DNA of 64,000 bases from Bradyrhizobium sp. AUGA SZCCT0176 (GTDB lineage: Bacteria; Pseudomonadota; Alphaproteobacteria; Rhizobiales; Xanthobacteraceae). The position numbers and the translations under genes were made by a program. Below the pieces are notes generated by a model, which saw only the letters and a program-made list of their open reading frames with translations, did no database searches and was not told the DNA's origin. Every line of letters begins with the position of its first letter. Within the stretch, counting starts at the first letter, position 1. Shown here piece by piece: positions 1 through 8,441 of this stretch. Location: NCBI RefSeq assembly GCF_018130145.1, contig NZ_JAFCMB010000010.1, forward strand, positions 171,582 through 235,581, written 5' to 3'.

Positions 1-233
1 TCATGTACGTTTCGTCAGGACCGGTGGCGAAGTTCGTGGCCGATCACCCCACCACCAAGATGCTGGCGCTGGCGTTCCTGGTGCTGATCGGCGTGGCGCT
101 GGTGGCGGACGGATTCAAATTCCACATCCCGCGCGGCTACATCTATTTCGCCATCGTGTTCGCGGCCGCGGTCGAATTGTTCAACGTGCTGGCCCGGCGC
201 AATCGCAAAAAAGTAGTCAAACAGCGGGTTTAG
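1..233 (+). CDS. TerC-family integral membrane protein, C-terminal fragment
   Basis: Only the last 76 codons or so are in the window; the frame is open to the left edge, so the true start is outside. The residues form two hydrophobic segments (roughly MLALAFLVLIGVALVADGF and YIYFAIVFAAAVELFNVLA) followed by a basic tail ending RRNRKKVVKQRV. This layout, with the GFKFHIPRGYIYFAI stretch between the helices, matches the C-terminus of TerC/YkoY-type membrane proteins, which are linked to metal-ion export and tellurium resistance. The substrate cannot be told from this fragment. The methionine at position 3 is an internal residue, not a start. Confidence 0.75.
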   Translation, partial: MYVSSGPVAKFVADHPTTKMLALAFLVLIGVALVADGFKFHIPRGYIYFAIVFAAAVELFNVLARRNRKKVVKQRV

Positions 234-321
234 GCCCCCGCGAGTTGACAATACGGCCTTGATGGCTTTCGCTCCGCCACGAGCCGGGGCGCTTGAAGCC
301 GATACCGAGGGAGAAAAGGTC

Positions 322-1296
322 ATGGTCAAGGCCGTGCGCGTGCACAAGGTAGGGGGGCCGGAAGCCCTGGTCTATGAGAGCGTCGACGTGCCGGCGCCGG
401 GACCGGGCGAGGTCCGCATGCGCCAGCACGCCGTCGGCCTGAACTTCATCGACGTGTATTTCCGCACCGGTCTCTACAAGGCGCCGGGGCTGCCCTTCAT
501 CCCCGGCAATGAGGCGGCGGGCGAAGTGGTGGCCGTCGGTCCTGGCGTCACCAATTTTCATCCCGGCGACCGCGTCGCCTATTATTTCAACCTCGGCGGC
601 TACGCCTCTGAACGCGTGATCCCGGCGGACAAGCTGGTCAAGCTGCCCGACCACATCACCTACGAGCAGGGCGCGGTGCTGATGCTCAAGGGCCTGACGG
701 TCTGGTACCTCCTGCACAAGACCTTCAAGGTCGAGCCCGGGCATCGCGTGCTGATCCACGCGGCCGCCGGCGGCATCGGCCTGCTGGCCTGCCAATGGGC
801 GAAAGCGCTCGGCGCGCATGTGATCGGCACCGTCGGCACCAAGGCGAAAGCCGACCTCGCGCTCGCCAATGGCTGCGACCACGTCATCCTCTACAACGAG
901 GAGGACTTTGTCGCGCGGGTCAAGCAGATCAGCCGCAACGAATTGTGCGACGTCGTCTATGACGGCGTCGGCAAGACCACGTTCCCGGGCTCGCTGTCCT
1001 GCCTGCGGCCGCGCGGCCTGTTCGTCAGCTTCGGCAATGCCTCGGGCCCGGTGCCGCCGTTCGCGCTCGCCGAACTCAACAACCACGGCTCGCTGTTTGC
1101 GACGCGGCCAAAACTCAACGATTACGTCAGCACCCGCCGCGAACTGCTGGAGGGCGCCGATACGTTGTTTGCCGCCGTCATCAACGGCAAACTGCACGTT
1201 CCGATCAACCACGCCTATGCGCTGAAGGACGTCGCCAAGGCGCACACCGACCTGGAGGGCAGGGCGACGACCGGGGCGATTATTCTTCGGCCGTGA
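322..1296 (+). CDS. qor: NAD(P)H:quinone oxidoreductase, zinc-independent MDR family
   Basis: A 324-residue medium-chain reductase of the Qor type, which reduces quinones with NADPH in the cytoplasm. It opens MVKAVRVHKVGGPEALVYE, which is typical for Qor. It has the GroES-like N-terminal half with NFIDVYFRTGLYK and PFIPGNEAAGEVVAVGPGV, then a Rossmann fold with AAAGGIGLLACQWAKALGA. The catalytic-zinc cysteine and histidine ligands of alcohol dehydrogenases are absent, as expected for quinone reductases. I chose the ATG at 322 because the family N-terminus starts there and GGGAG lies just upstream. An in-frame ATG at 259 would add 21 residues with no family resemblance. The gene stands alone and converges on the aminotransferase downstream. 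Confidence 0.9.
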   Translation: MVKAVRVHKVGGPEALVYESVDVPAPGPGEVRMRQHAVGLNFIDVYFRTGLYKAPGLPFIPGNEAAGEVVAVGPGVTNFHPGDRVAYYFNLGGYASERVIPADKLVKLPDHITYEQGAVLMLKGLTVWYLLHKTFKVEPGHRVLIHAAAGGIGLLACQWAKALGAHVIGTVGTKAKADLALANGCDHVILYNEEDFVARVKQISRNELCDVVYDGVGKTTFPGSLSCLRPRGLFVSFGNASGPVPPFALAELNNHGSLFATRPKLNDYVSTRRELLEGADTLFAAVINGKLHVPINHAYALKDVAKAHTDLEGRATTGAIILRP

Positions 1297-1319
1297 GGTC
1301 TCAAACTCTTTCAATTGGT

Positions 1320-1461
1320 GTCGTCCCGGCGAACGCTCAGATGTGCAATTGCACATCGGGGGACCCATACCGCGTGATCCATCGATAGAAAAAAGGCGAT
1401 AGAGACCGCCTGCCATTACAACGGCCGCGGCGTATGGGTCCCGGCTCAAGGCCGGGACGAC
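1320..1461. repeat. Nested palindromic intergenic element
   Basis: The spacer between two convergent genes is a stack of inverted repeats. The outer arms are GTCGTCCCGGC (1320-1330) and its exact complement at 1451-1461. Inside these lie GGGACCCATAC (1360-1370) and its exact complement at 1432-1442. ATGTGCAATTGCACAT at 1341-1356 is a perfect palindrome. GTCCCGGC-TCAAG-GCCGGGAC at 1438-1458 makes a compact hairpin. No coding frame is apparent. It looks like a REP/MITE-type repeat as found in Bradyrhizobium spacers, and could also stop transcription from both sides. Confidence 0.6.
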
Positions 1462-1470
1462 GACTTAGAT

Positions 1471-2667
1471 CTACGCCACCATCCGCGCGGCGCCCATCTG
1501 GGTCAGCACCGAATCCAGACAATCGATCATCATCGAGATATCCTCGCGCGTGACGTTGAGCGCCGGCATGAACCGCAGCGCGTCCGGCTGCGGCGAGTTC
1601 AACAGCACGCCTTCCGCAAATGCCTGCGCGACGATCGAGGCGCCGATCGGCAGTTTGAGATCGAGCGCCAGCAATAGCCCCCGGCCGCGCACGTTGCCGA
1701 GACCGTGGCGCGCCGACAGTTTCTGCAATTCGCTTTCCAGGAACAGACCGGCGTCAACGGCTTGCTTCAGGAAGTCGGGTGTTGCGACGTGTTCGAGCAC
1801 CGCAAGGCCCGCGGCGCACATCAGTGGATTGCCGTTGAAGGTGCCGCCCTGGTCGCCGTGCTCGAAACAGGACGCATATTCGGTCGCCAGCAATGCCGCC
1901 AGCGGCACGCCGCCGCCGATGCCTTTGCCGAGCGTCATGATGTCGGGCTCGATCCCGGCATGCTCGTAGTGAAACAGTTTTCCCGTCCGGCCCATGCCGG
2001 TCTGGATCTCGTCGACGATCAGCAGCAGCCCGCGCTCCTGGGTCAGCGCCCGCAACTCCCTGAGGAATTGATCGGTCGCCGGCCACACGCCGGCTTCGCC
2101 CTGCATCGGCTCCAGCATGACCGCAACGGTCTTGCTCGAGATCAGCCGCTTGACGGAATCCAGATCGTTGAGCTGCGCCTTGGGAAAGCCGGTGACCTTG
2201 GGCTCGAACAGCGACTCGAAAGCCTTCTTGCCCGACGCCGACATGGTGGCGAGCGTGCGGCCGTGGAAGCCGCCAACAAAGGTGATGATCTCATGCGCGC
2301 CGCCCTTGTACAGCGTACCAAATTTGCGCGCGAGCTTGATGGCGCCCTCGTTGGCTTCCGCCCCCGAATTCGCGAAGAACACCTGGTCAAAGCAGCTGTT
2401 GGCGACCAGCGCATTGGCGAGCTTGAGGCTGGGTTCGTTGAAGAACGCCGGGCTCGGCGTCAGCAGCAGTTTTGCCTGCGCGGCAATCGCGTCGGCGACG
2501 ATGGCAGGCGAATGGCCGAGGCAATTGACCGCCCAGCCTTGCATGAAATCGAGATAGCGCTTGCCGCTGTCGTCCCACAGATAGGCGCCTTCGCCCTTGA
2601 CGAAGACGGTGGGGGGCCGCGCGGTGATGTTCATCAATGCGTCGAACGGTTGGGTAACGTTGGTCAT
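1471..2667 (-). CDS. Acetylornithine/succinylornithine-type aminotransferase (class III, PLP)
   Basis: A 398-residue class III aminotransferase, normal length for the ArgD group. Visible features are the N-terminal VKGEGAYLWDDSGKRYLDF segment, FFANSGAEANEGAIKLARK near residues 98-116, the cofactor aspartate stretch LLLIVDEIQTGMGRTG, and the PLP-lysine motif MTLGKGIGGGVPLAALL. ArgD enzymes transfer the amino group between acetylornithine and 2-oxoglutarate in arginine synthesis. Related enzymes act on other omega-amino substrates, and with no arg gene beside it the substrate is inferred. The start ATG is preceded by AAGGAG. Many alphaproteobacteria have a second ArgD-like copy outside the argF-argD operon, and this may be one. 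Confidence 0.8.
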   Translation of the reverse strand: MTNVTQPFDALMNITARPPTVFVKGEGAYLWDDSGKRYLDFMQGWAVNCLGHSPAIVADAIAAQAKLLLTPSPAFFNEPSLKLANALVANSCFDQVFFANSGAEANEGAIKLARKFGTLYKGGAHEIITFVGGFHGRTLATMSASGKKAFESLFEPKVTGFPKAQLNDLDSVKRLISSKTVAVMLEPMQGEAGVWPATDQFLRELRALTQERGLLLIVDEIQTGMGRTGKLFHYEHAGIEPDIMTLGKGIGGGVPLAALLATEYASCFEHGDQGGTFNGNPLMCAAGLAVLEHVATPDFLKQAVDAGLFLESELQKLSARHGLGNVRGRGLLLALDLKLPIGASIVAQAFAEGVLLNSPQPDALRFMPALNVTREDISMMIDCLDSVLTQMGAARMVA

Positions 2668-2710
2668 GTCGAGCTCCTTCTTGGGTTTTGGGGAAAGGGC
2701 AGGCCGAAAC

Positions 2711-2745
2711 GCAAGAAGGCCGCACTTTTCGGGTGCGGCCTTCTC
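2711..2745 (-). terminator. Strong hairpin between TPR gene and aminotransferase
   Basis: AGAAGGCCGCAC and its exact complement GTGCGGCCTTCT enclose a 7-base loop, a 12-bp GC-rich stem. Read on the minus strand, the stem follows the stop of the TPR gene and precedes the aminotransferase start. The flank GCGTTTCGG gives only a weak U-tract, so termination may be partial. A leader hairpin for the aminotransferase is the alternative. Confidence 0.5.
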
Positions 2746-2911
2746 GAAAACGTTGCTGAACTAGTTGATCAGCGGTGTCGTCGGACATGGCGCAGCCCAT
2801 CATCGTCGCAAGAGCGACGACGGAAAGCTGCGCGGCGGTTGGTCCGGTTCAATGTCATGGCGCAGGCCCATACAGCCGAATGGCCGGCCCTGTCAAGCGG
2901 GGAGCTGGTCA

Positions 2912-4186
2912 TCACTCGATCTCATAGTGGCGGAATTCCTCTGATATGTCGGCTTTGATCGCCCTGGCGGCGGCTATGTCGCTCTCTGCGCCGCTTTCAT
3001 CGCCCTTTTTCCGCTTGGCTATGCCGCGGCCATACAGCGAGTTCGCCAATTTCGGATCGACGCCGAGCGCAACCGTGAAACCGTCGATCGCCGCGTCGAA
3101 TTGGCCGAGCTTGAGATAGCAGAAGGCGCGGCTGTCGAGCGTCTGGGCATCGTCCGGCCTGTGCCTCAGCGACTCGCTGCAGTCTGCAAGTCCTTCCTGC
3201 GGACGGCCGAGAATGGCCCGTGTCAGGCACCGGGCGTTGAGCGCGGCGGCGTATTTCGGATTGAACCGGATCGCCTGGTCAAAGTCGGACAGCGCCCGTG
3301 AAAAGTCGTGACGGTCAAAGTGAAGAAGGCCGCGCGCATAGGCATCGCGATATTCGTCAGGCGCCAGCCGCAGCGATTGGTCCAGGTCGGCCAGCGCGCG
3401 TTCGATATCGCTTTTGCCCCTGAACAGGCGCGCCCGGTTGCCATAGGCGGCGGCGTAGTTCGGATCGAGCCGGATTGATGTGTTCAGGTCGGCGAGCGCG
3501 CGGGCTTCGTCGCCGTGATTCCAATAGGCGGTGCCGCGGTTGAAATAGGCGAGTGCGAATTTCGGGTCGAGCTTGATCGCGTGATCATAGTCGGACATCG
3601 CACGGCTGAACTCGTTGATGTCACCATAGGAGTTGCCGCGGTTGTTGTAGTACCAGGGATCGATCGAATTGAGCCGGATCGCCTGATTATAATCGGCGAT
3701 CGCCTTTTCTGGTTCACCCTTGTCGCTGTAGGTGATTCCACGGTTGAACCAGGCGAACGATCCCTTCGGATCGAGCGCGATCGCGCGGTCCAGGTCGGCG
3801 ATGGCCCTGTTAACCTCGCCCTTGCGACGCCAGGCTTCGCCACGGTTGGTGTAGGCGCCGGCAAGCTTCGGATTGCGCCGGATCAGTTCGCTGAAATCGG
3901 CAATGGCGCGGTCGCTGTCGTTCTTGGTGAGGTAGTTGGCGCCACGATTGAGGTAGGCGCCGACGAGGTCTTTTGGCTTCGTACCTTTCGCCGCGATCAC
4001 GCCGGTGCAGCCCGCGATGATCTGGTCAGGGGTGGCCTTGCCACCGCTAAAGCATGAGCTTCGGGCCATCGCCAGGGGAGACGGTGCCTTCGCGAAAGCC
4101 GGCATTGCGGTGAACAGGGTCACCAGACACAGCATGGCCTTGGCGGCAGGGAAACCAATCTCAGTCCTCTTGAAACTCGCCATCAT
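2912..4186 (-). CDS. Secreted tetratricopeptide-repeat protein
   Basis: About 424 residues when started at the tandem ATGs at 4186/4183. From there the N-terminus is a plausible signal peptide (K-R-T-E, then AKAMLCLVTLFTAMPAFA followed by KAPSP). The frame extends 40 codons further upstream, but that part has no signal-like features. After a short Cys-containing region (SSCFSGGKATPDQIIAGCTGVI), the rest is about ten TPR units of 34 residues, recognisable by repeated A-Y-x-N-R-G and A-I-A-D-x-x-x-A-I-x-x-x-P patterns. TPR domains bind proteins, so a periplasmic scaffolding role is likely, but no partner is evident. A similar arrangement is common in Bradyrhizobium. The gene stands alone and is divergent from the next gene. 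Confidence 0.85.
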   Translation of the reverse strand: MMASFKRTEIGFPAAKAMLCLVTLFTAMPAFAKAPSPLAMARSSCFSGGKATPDQIIAGCTGVIAAKGTKPKDLVGAYLNRGANYLTKNDSDRAIADFSELIRRNPKLAGAYTNRGEAWRRKGEVNRAIADLDRAIALDPKGSFAWFNRGITYSDKGEPEKAIADYNQAIRLNSIDPWYYNNRGNSYGDINEFSRAMSDYDHAIKLDPKFALAYFNRGTAYWNHGDEARALADLNTSIRLDPNYAAAYGNRARLFRGKSDIERALADLDQSLRLAPDEYRDAYARGLLHFDRHDFSRALSDFDQAIRFNPKYAAALNARCLTRAILGRPQEGLADCSESLRHRPDDAQTLDSRAFCYLKLGQFDAAIDGFTVALGVDPKLANSLYGRGIAKRKKGDESGAESDIAAARAIKADISEEFRHYEIE

Positions 4187-4338
4187 CGATCTCGCGCTGA
4201 CCCGCGTTGCCAATCTGAAAATTGTCTCCCTTTGTGACCGGAAGGTCCGGCTTGGTTCACATTCCAGGCTTCGCAATTGAACCGGCTCGATAATGGAGCC
4301 GACCAAGGCGGGCCCACCAACCGCACAAGGTCATCCCA

Positions 4339-5295
4339 GTGTCCGACGACTATTCCTATCCCATCGATATCGACAGCATCCGCAGGGCATTTCCGCCGGG
4401 CACCGAGGCGCCGCCGTTGCTGATTGATTTTGCTGGCTGGCTCAAGGGGCGAGATTGGGGCAATGCCGGCTGCTACGAGCTTGTCGGAGACTTTTCCGAC
4501 AATGCGCCGATCGTCGACGGCAGCCCGCTGCGCGACCAGTTCGCGCTGTTTGCGCGGTTGCCGGAAGGCTCTGTCGTCGGCGCCTGGTACGGGGCCGGCA
4601 CCAGCGTCGCCAATGCGCCGATCGTGGTGCTGGGCTCCGAAGGCCAATACGAAATCATCGCGGCTTCGCTCGAGGGTTTGCTGGCCAAGATCGCAATCCA
4701 GCGATTTGAGGAAGACGTGATGTGGACCGACTTCACCCCGCATGAAGATGCCGAGGATGAGACGGACGAACTCGCCGATTGGTTGGCCAAACGTTTCCGC
4801 GTGAGGGACCTCAGGAGTTTGACGGAGCCGCCGACCGGACTGCCGGACTTCGGCCAATGGATGGAGAAATGGTGCAGGGATCGCGAGGCGTTTTGGGAAA
4901 AGCATCCGGCGATGACTGGGCTCGCGGAGCAGTTGGTTGCGCACCGGCCACCTGGCAAGACGCCATGGGATCGCACGATGTTCGAGGTCGCGATCGCGGG
5001 CCAGCAGTATCAGGTGCGCGTGCTAGATCGGGGCCGCCAGCCGATCGAAGAAGTCGTCGCGATTGAACCATTGCTGCGCGGTCTGCGCGACGACATGTGG
5101 CGCGCACAACCCGATCTCGGCCTCTGGTATTCTATGTCGTTTTCGATGGGGGCCGATGGCCGCATCCTGCCGCGCTTCGACTATGAGACGCGTCCGGCGA
5201 TCAATGACGTTCCCGTCGCAATTGCCGAGGCGCGAACCGACCTTGTTCGCGCACCCCGGCCGGAACGATGGGTGCCGGCCTGGCTGTCGACTTGA
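4339..5295 (+). CDS. Hypothetical protein, SMI1/KNR4-like N-terminal half and YezG-like C-terminal half
   Basis: 318 residues from a GTG start with AAGG about 9 bases upstream. The first 130 residues contain PLLIDFAGWLKGRDWG and a segment with GAWYGAG followed by APIVVLGSEGQYEII and LEGLLAKIA, which resembles SMI1/KNR4 (SUKH) proteins. The last 110 residues, with WYSMSFSMGADGRILPRFDYE, recall YezG/DUF600 proteins. Both families include immunity proteins for polymorphic toxins. No toxin is encoded nearby, so this is at most an orphan immunity-like protein. The assignment is from visual resemblance only, and a housekeeping role is possible. No signal peptide or membrane segment is seen. Confidence 0.5.
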   Translation: MSDDYSYPIDIDSIRRAFPPGTEAPPLLIDFAGWLKGRDWGNAGCYELVGDFSDNAPIVDGSPLRDQFALFARLPEGSVVGAWYGAGTSVANAPIVVLGSEGQYEIIAASLEGLLAKIAIQRFEEDVMWTDFTPHEDAEDETDELADWLAKRFRVRDLRSLTEPPTGLPDFGQWMEKWCRDREAFWEKHPAMTGLAEQLVAHRPPGKTPWDRTMFEVAIAGQQYQVRVLDRGRQPIEEVVAIEPLLRGLRDDMWRAQPDLGLWYSMSFSMGADGRILPRFDYETRPAINDVPVAIAEARTDLVRAPRPERWVPAWLST

Positions 5296-5302
5296 GCGGA
5301 TG

Positions 5303-5330
5303 GCTCAGAATCCCGCGACGCTGCCGTGCA
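5303..5330. repeat. Displaced copy of the rimO 3' end (left direct repeat)
   Basis: 28 bases matching 26 of 28 positions at 6410-6437, in the same orientation. The shared exact core is 19 bases, CCCGCGACGCTGCCGTGCA. Read on the minus strand it still spells HGSVAGF-stop, the last residues of RimO, with only synonymous differences (GGA TTC against GGG TTT). Beyond the repeat the sequence no longer resembles rimO. The two copies bracket a 1.1-kb segment with a frameshifted gene, as an insertion at a gene 3' end would. Confidence 0.65.
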
Positions 5331-5453
5331 TGGCGGAGGGTCTTTGCAGTGGGGTGGCCAGAGATGCCAAAGACAAGCCTGCGACGCGACGCATCGCAAT
5401 TGCCCGCGACCGCCGATCCGGTATTCTAAGGCAATAGTACCGGGAACAAGTAC

Positions 5454-6403
5454 TTGGCAGTATCGATCCAATTCCGAGAGCTCTGCGCGATCCCGACCGT
5501 GCCAGGTTTTTCGCTCGTCAGGAGCGCTGTCGCGAATGACGGCTCACTGCTATTCCTGTTTGCGGAGACGGCGACCGCCGAGTCTCTCGCCGCGACCTAC
5601 AAGCGAGGCATCGGCGTGTTTCCGCGAACCCGCACGGAGATAGCGACGGGGCTTTGTCTGGTGAGGATGACGTCGATGGCGTCGCACACGATCGAGCTTC
5701 CTGAACTCGATTTGACCTTTCCCAGGTTGACGTTTTCCCTGATGGACGAATCCTTGTTGCGGGGCCGAGGTGCGCGTGGCGAAGCAACGATGATTTCGAC
5801 CTCAACGGTGCCATCATCCTACCCGAGACGGGCGCGGCAACGCGAATACTGTTGGGAGACGGAATAAGCTCGATGCAAATCGACAGTCTTGGCCGCATCT
5901 GGGTCGGTTATTTCGATGAGGGTGTGTTCGGCAATTTCGGTTGGGGAGGCCGGGACGGACCCCCTCCCGTCGGTTGCTCTGGGCTCGCTTGCTTCTCAGC
6001 TTCAGGTGAGAAAATCTGGGAATTTCCGGGGAACCCGATCTACGCAATTTCAGATTGTTACGCGCTCAACGTTTCCGGCACCGATGCTGCGATCTTTTTC
6101 TACACGGATTTTCCGCTTTGCCGGATCAGCGGTAACTTTGAGCTGACCTATTGGAAGCCAAAACTGGCGGGCTGCAACGCATTCGCAATCTCCGAAACGG
6201 AGGTTCTCTTTTCCGGCCAGTACAATGATCCGGCCGATGCTGCGTATGTCGGAAGGCTGGCGTCAGGAGGGTTGGGCGAGACCAAGCGGGTACGTCTATT
6301 GATGCCGGACGGGTCAGGTCGATCCGGCGGGCAATTACTAGGGCGCGGCAACTCCCTCTACCACTTCGACGCCGAGAAGGTGTGTCGGCTAAGTCTGGAC
6401 TAG
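5454..6403 (+). pseudogene. Frameshifted hypothetical gene
   Basis: Two overlapping frames read as one protein split by a single-base loss. Frame one (from about 5454) runs through NDGSLLFLFAETATAESLAA to IELPELDLTFP. At about 5719-5735 the sense moves one base back into the frame giving VDVFPDGRILVAGPRC, DDFDLNGAIILPETGA, then GRIWVGYFDEGVFGNFGWG, and it ends at the stop at 6403. The joined product would be about 315 residues. It is soluble, rich in Gly and aromatic residues, with beta-propeller-like strands. I do not recognise the family by name. The true start is uncertain because TTG 5454 lacks a clear ribosome site. The frame break may be a real mutation or a sequencing error. Confidence 0.6.
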
Positions 6404-6409
6404 CAAGGC

Positions 6410-6437
6410 GCTCAAAACCCCGCGACGCTGCCGTGCA
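6410..6437. repeat. rimO 3' end (right direct repeat)
   Basis: The authentic 3' end of rimO, partner of the copy at 5303-5330 (26 of 28 identical, same orientation). The gap between copies is about 1.08 kb. Confidence 0.65.
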
Positions 6438-7737
6438 GGTCGTATTGGTCCGCACGCTCGATCTTGGCGGTGACGATTTCGCCGACTCGTAGCGGCCGGC
6501 GGCTGGAGACGTAGACCGCGCCGTCGATCTCGGGCGCGTCGGCCTTGGAGCGGCCTTTCGAGACGGTCGGACCGACTTCGTCGATGATGATCTGCTGCCG
6601 CGTGCCGACCTTGCGCTTCAGCCGCCGTGCCGAGATTTTCTGCTGCCGCGCCATCAGCGCGTTCCAGCGCTCCTGCTTGATCTCGTCGGGCACGGGATTG
6701 CCGATCGCATTCGAGCTCGCGCCGGCGACCGGTTCATATTTGAAACAGCCGAGGCGATCGATCTCGGCTTCCTCGAGCCAATCGAGCAAATAAGCAAAAT
6801 CGGAATCGGTTTCGCCGGGGAAGCCGACGATGAAGGTCGAGCGCAGGGTCAGCTCGGGACATTGCTCGCGCCACTTCTTGATCCGCGCCAGCGTCTTTTC
6901 CTGCGCCGCCGGGCGCTTCATCGCCTTGAGCACTTCCGGGCTCGCGTGCTGAAAGGGAATGTCGAGATAGGGCAACACCTTGCCCTCGGTCATCAGGCCG
7001 ATGACTTCGTCGACATGCGGGTAGGGGTAGACATATTGCAGCCGTACCCAGGCACCGAGTTCGCCGAGTTCTTTTGCGAGGTCGAAGAACTTGGCGCGGA
7101 CCTGGCGGTCCTGCCACGGGCTCTCGGCATATTTGATGTCGATGCCGTAGGCTGACGTGTCCTGCGAGATCACAAGCAGTTCCTTGACGCCGGCGGCGAC
7201 CAGTTTTTCTGCCTCACGCAGCACGTCACCCGCCGGGCGCGACACCAGGTCGCCGCGCAGCTTCGGGATGATGCAGAAACTACAGCGATTGTTGCAGCCT
7301 TCGGAAATCTTCAGGTAGGCGTAGTGCCGCGGCGTCAGCTTGACGCCCTGCGGCGGCACCAGGTCGAGATGCGGATTATGGACCGGCGGTAGCGCCCGGT
7401 GCACCGCGTCCAGCACGCTCTCATATTGCTGCGGACCCGTGATCGAGAGCACACCCGGATAGGCTGCCTCGATCTGCTCGGGTTCCGCGCCCATGCAACC
7501 GGTGACGATGACCTTGCCGTTCTCGGCCATGGCTTCGCCGATGGCGCCGAGCGATTCCTGCTTGGCGCTGTCCAGGAACCCGCAGGTGTTAACGATAACG
7601 ATGTCGGCGCCGTCATGCTTGCGCGCCAGTTCATAGCCTTCGGCCCGCAGCCGCGTGATAATGCGCTCGGAATCCACCAGCGCCTTGGGGCATCCCAATG
7701 AAACAAAGCTGATCTTGGGCGCGGCGGCCTGTTGCAT
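6412..7737 (-). CDS. rimO: Ribosomal protein S12 methylthiotransferase RimO
   Basis: 441 residues, the usual RimO length. RimO is a radical-SAM enzyme that methylthiolates the conserved aspartate of ribosomal protein S12. The N-terminal UPF0004 domain shows its three cluster cysteines at 16 (SFVSLGCPKAL), 52 (IVNTCGFLDSA) and 81 (VTGCMGAEPEQI). The radical-SAM motif is C148-x3-C152-x2-C155 in SEGCNNRCSFCIIPKLRG. A C-terminal TRAM region follows (DAPEIDGAVYV). The S-L-G-C-P-K-A-L-V-D-S-E signature and PKLRG separate it from the tRNA-modifying relative MiaB. The 3' end is duplicated about 1.1 kb downstream. Confidence 0.95.
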   Translation of the reverse strand: MQQAAAPKISFVSLGCPKALVDSERIITRLRAEGYELARKHDGADIVIVNTCGFLDSAKQESLGAIGEAMAENGKVIVTGCMGAEPEQIEAAYPGVLSITGPQQYESVLDAVHRALPPVHNPHLDLVPPQGVKLTPRHYAYLKISEGCNNRCSFCIIPKLRGDLVSRPAGDVLREAEKLVAAGVKELLVISQDTSAYGIDIKYAESPWQDRQVRAKFFDLAKELGELGAWVRLQYVYPYPHVDEVIGLMTEGKVLPYLDIPFQHASPEVLKAMKRPAAQEKTLARIKKWREQCPELTLRSTFIVGFPGETDSDFAYLLDWLEEAEIDRLGCFKYEPVAGASSNAIGNPVPDEIKQERWNALMARQQKISARRLKRKVGTRQQIIIDEVGPTVSKGRSKADAPEIDGAVYVSSRRPLRVGEIVTAKIERADQYDLHGSVAGF

Positions 7738-7850
7738 ATCTTATCTGCCTGATTGATCAGCACGAGCTAGTCCCAATTGCCCACAATTACAAGGCTTTGC
7801 GCGGGACCATGACGTGCTATGGATGGGCCCGCCGGGTTAAGAGTTGATCG

Positions 7851-8441
7851 ATGAGCGCTGAGTCGTCACCGAAAATCGTCATTGTCGACGAAAGCCCGAT
7901 CCGCGCGGCCATTCTCGAAGAGGGGCTGCGGGAGGCGGGCTTTACCCGCGTGGTCCATATCAGCGAAATGCAGAGCCTGCTGGCGCGGATCTATTCCGAA
8001 GACCCTGATGTCATCCTGATCGACCTGGAAAACCCCAGCCGCGACGTGCTGGAGGCGATGTTCCAGGTCAGCCGCGCCGTGCGGCGGCCGATCGCCATGT
8101 TCGTCGACCAGAGCGACGCAGCCTCGATCCAGGCCTCCGTCGATGCCGGCGTCTCCGCCTATATCGTCGACGGCCTGAAGAAGGAGCGGATCAAGCCGAT
8201 CCTCGACCTCTGCATCTCGCGCTTCAATGCCTTTTCCAAGCTGCAGGACGAGCTCGACCGTACCAAATCGGCGCTTGAGGAACGCAAGGTCATCGACCGC
8301 GCCAAGGGAATCCTGATGAAAGTGAAGGGGCTCACGGAAGACGAGGCCTACGTGCTGATGCGGTCCACCGCGATGCGCGAAAAGAAGAAAATCGGCGAGA
8401 TCGCGCAGTCGATCCTGACCGCGTCGGAGCTGCTGAAATGA
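7851..8441 (+). CDS. nasT: ANTAR-domain response regulator NasT (nitrate-responsive antiterminator)
   Basis: 196 residues. The receiver-like domain begins PKIVIVDESPIRAAILEEGL, with the putative acceptor Asp58 in VILIDLENP. It is followed by a coiled linker (LQDELDRTKSALEERKVIDRAKG) and a C-terminal ANTAR three-helix domain (ILMKVKGLTEDEAYVLMRSTAMREKKKIGEIAQSIL). In NasT systems the ANTAR domain binds paired leader hairpins and lets RNA polymerase read through into nitrate/nitrite genes, while NasS holds NasT inactive when nitrate is absent. The stop overlaps the nasS start by 4 bases (ATGA), so the two are translationally coupled. Their position just upstream of a nitrite reductase supports this role. 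Confidence 0.92.
   Translation: MSAESSPKIVIVDESPIRAAILEEGLREAGFTRVVHISEMQSLLARIYSEDPDVILIDLENPSRDVLEAMFQVSRAVRRPIAMFVDQSDAASIQASVDAGVSAYIVDGLKKERIKPILDLCISRFNAFSKLQDELDRTKSALEERKVIDRAKGILMKVKGLTEDEAYVLMRSTAMREKKKIGEIAQSILTASELLK

Noticed and set aside
2387..2803. Minus-strand frame starting MMGCAMSDDTADQLVQQRF upstream of the aminotransferase as a leader peptide
   Set aside because: The frame passes through the hairpin and deep into the aminotransferase gene in another phase; no run of regulatory codons was seen.
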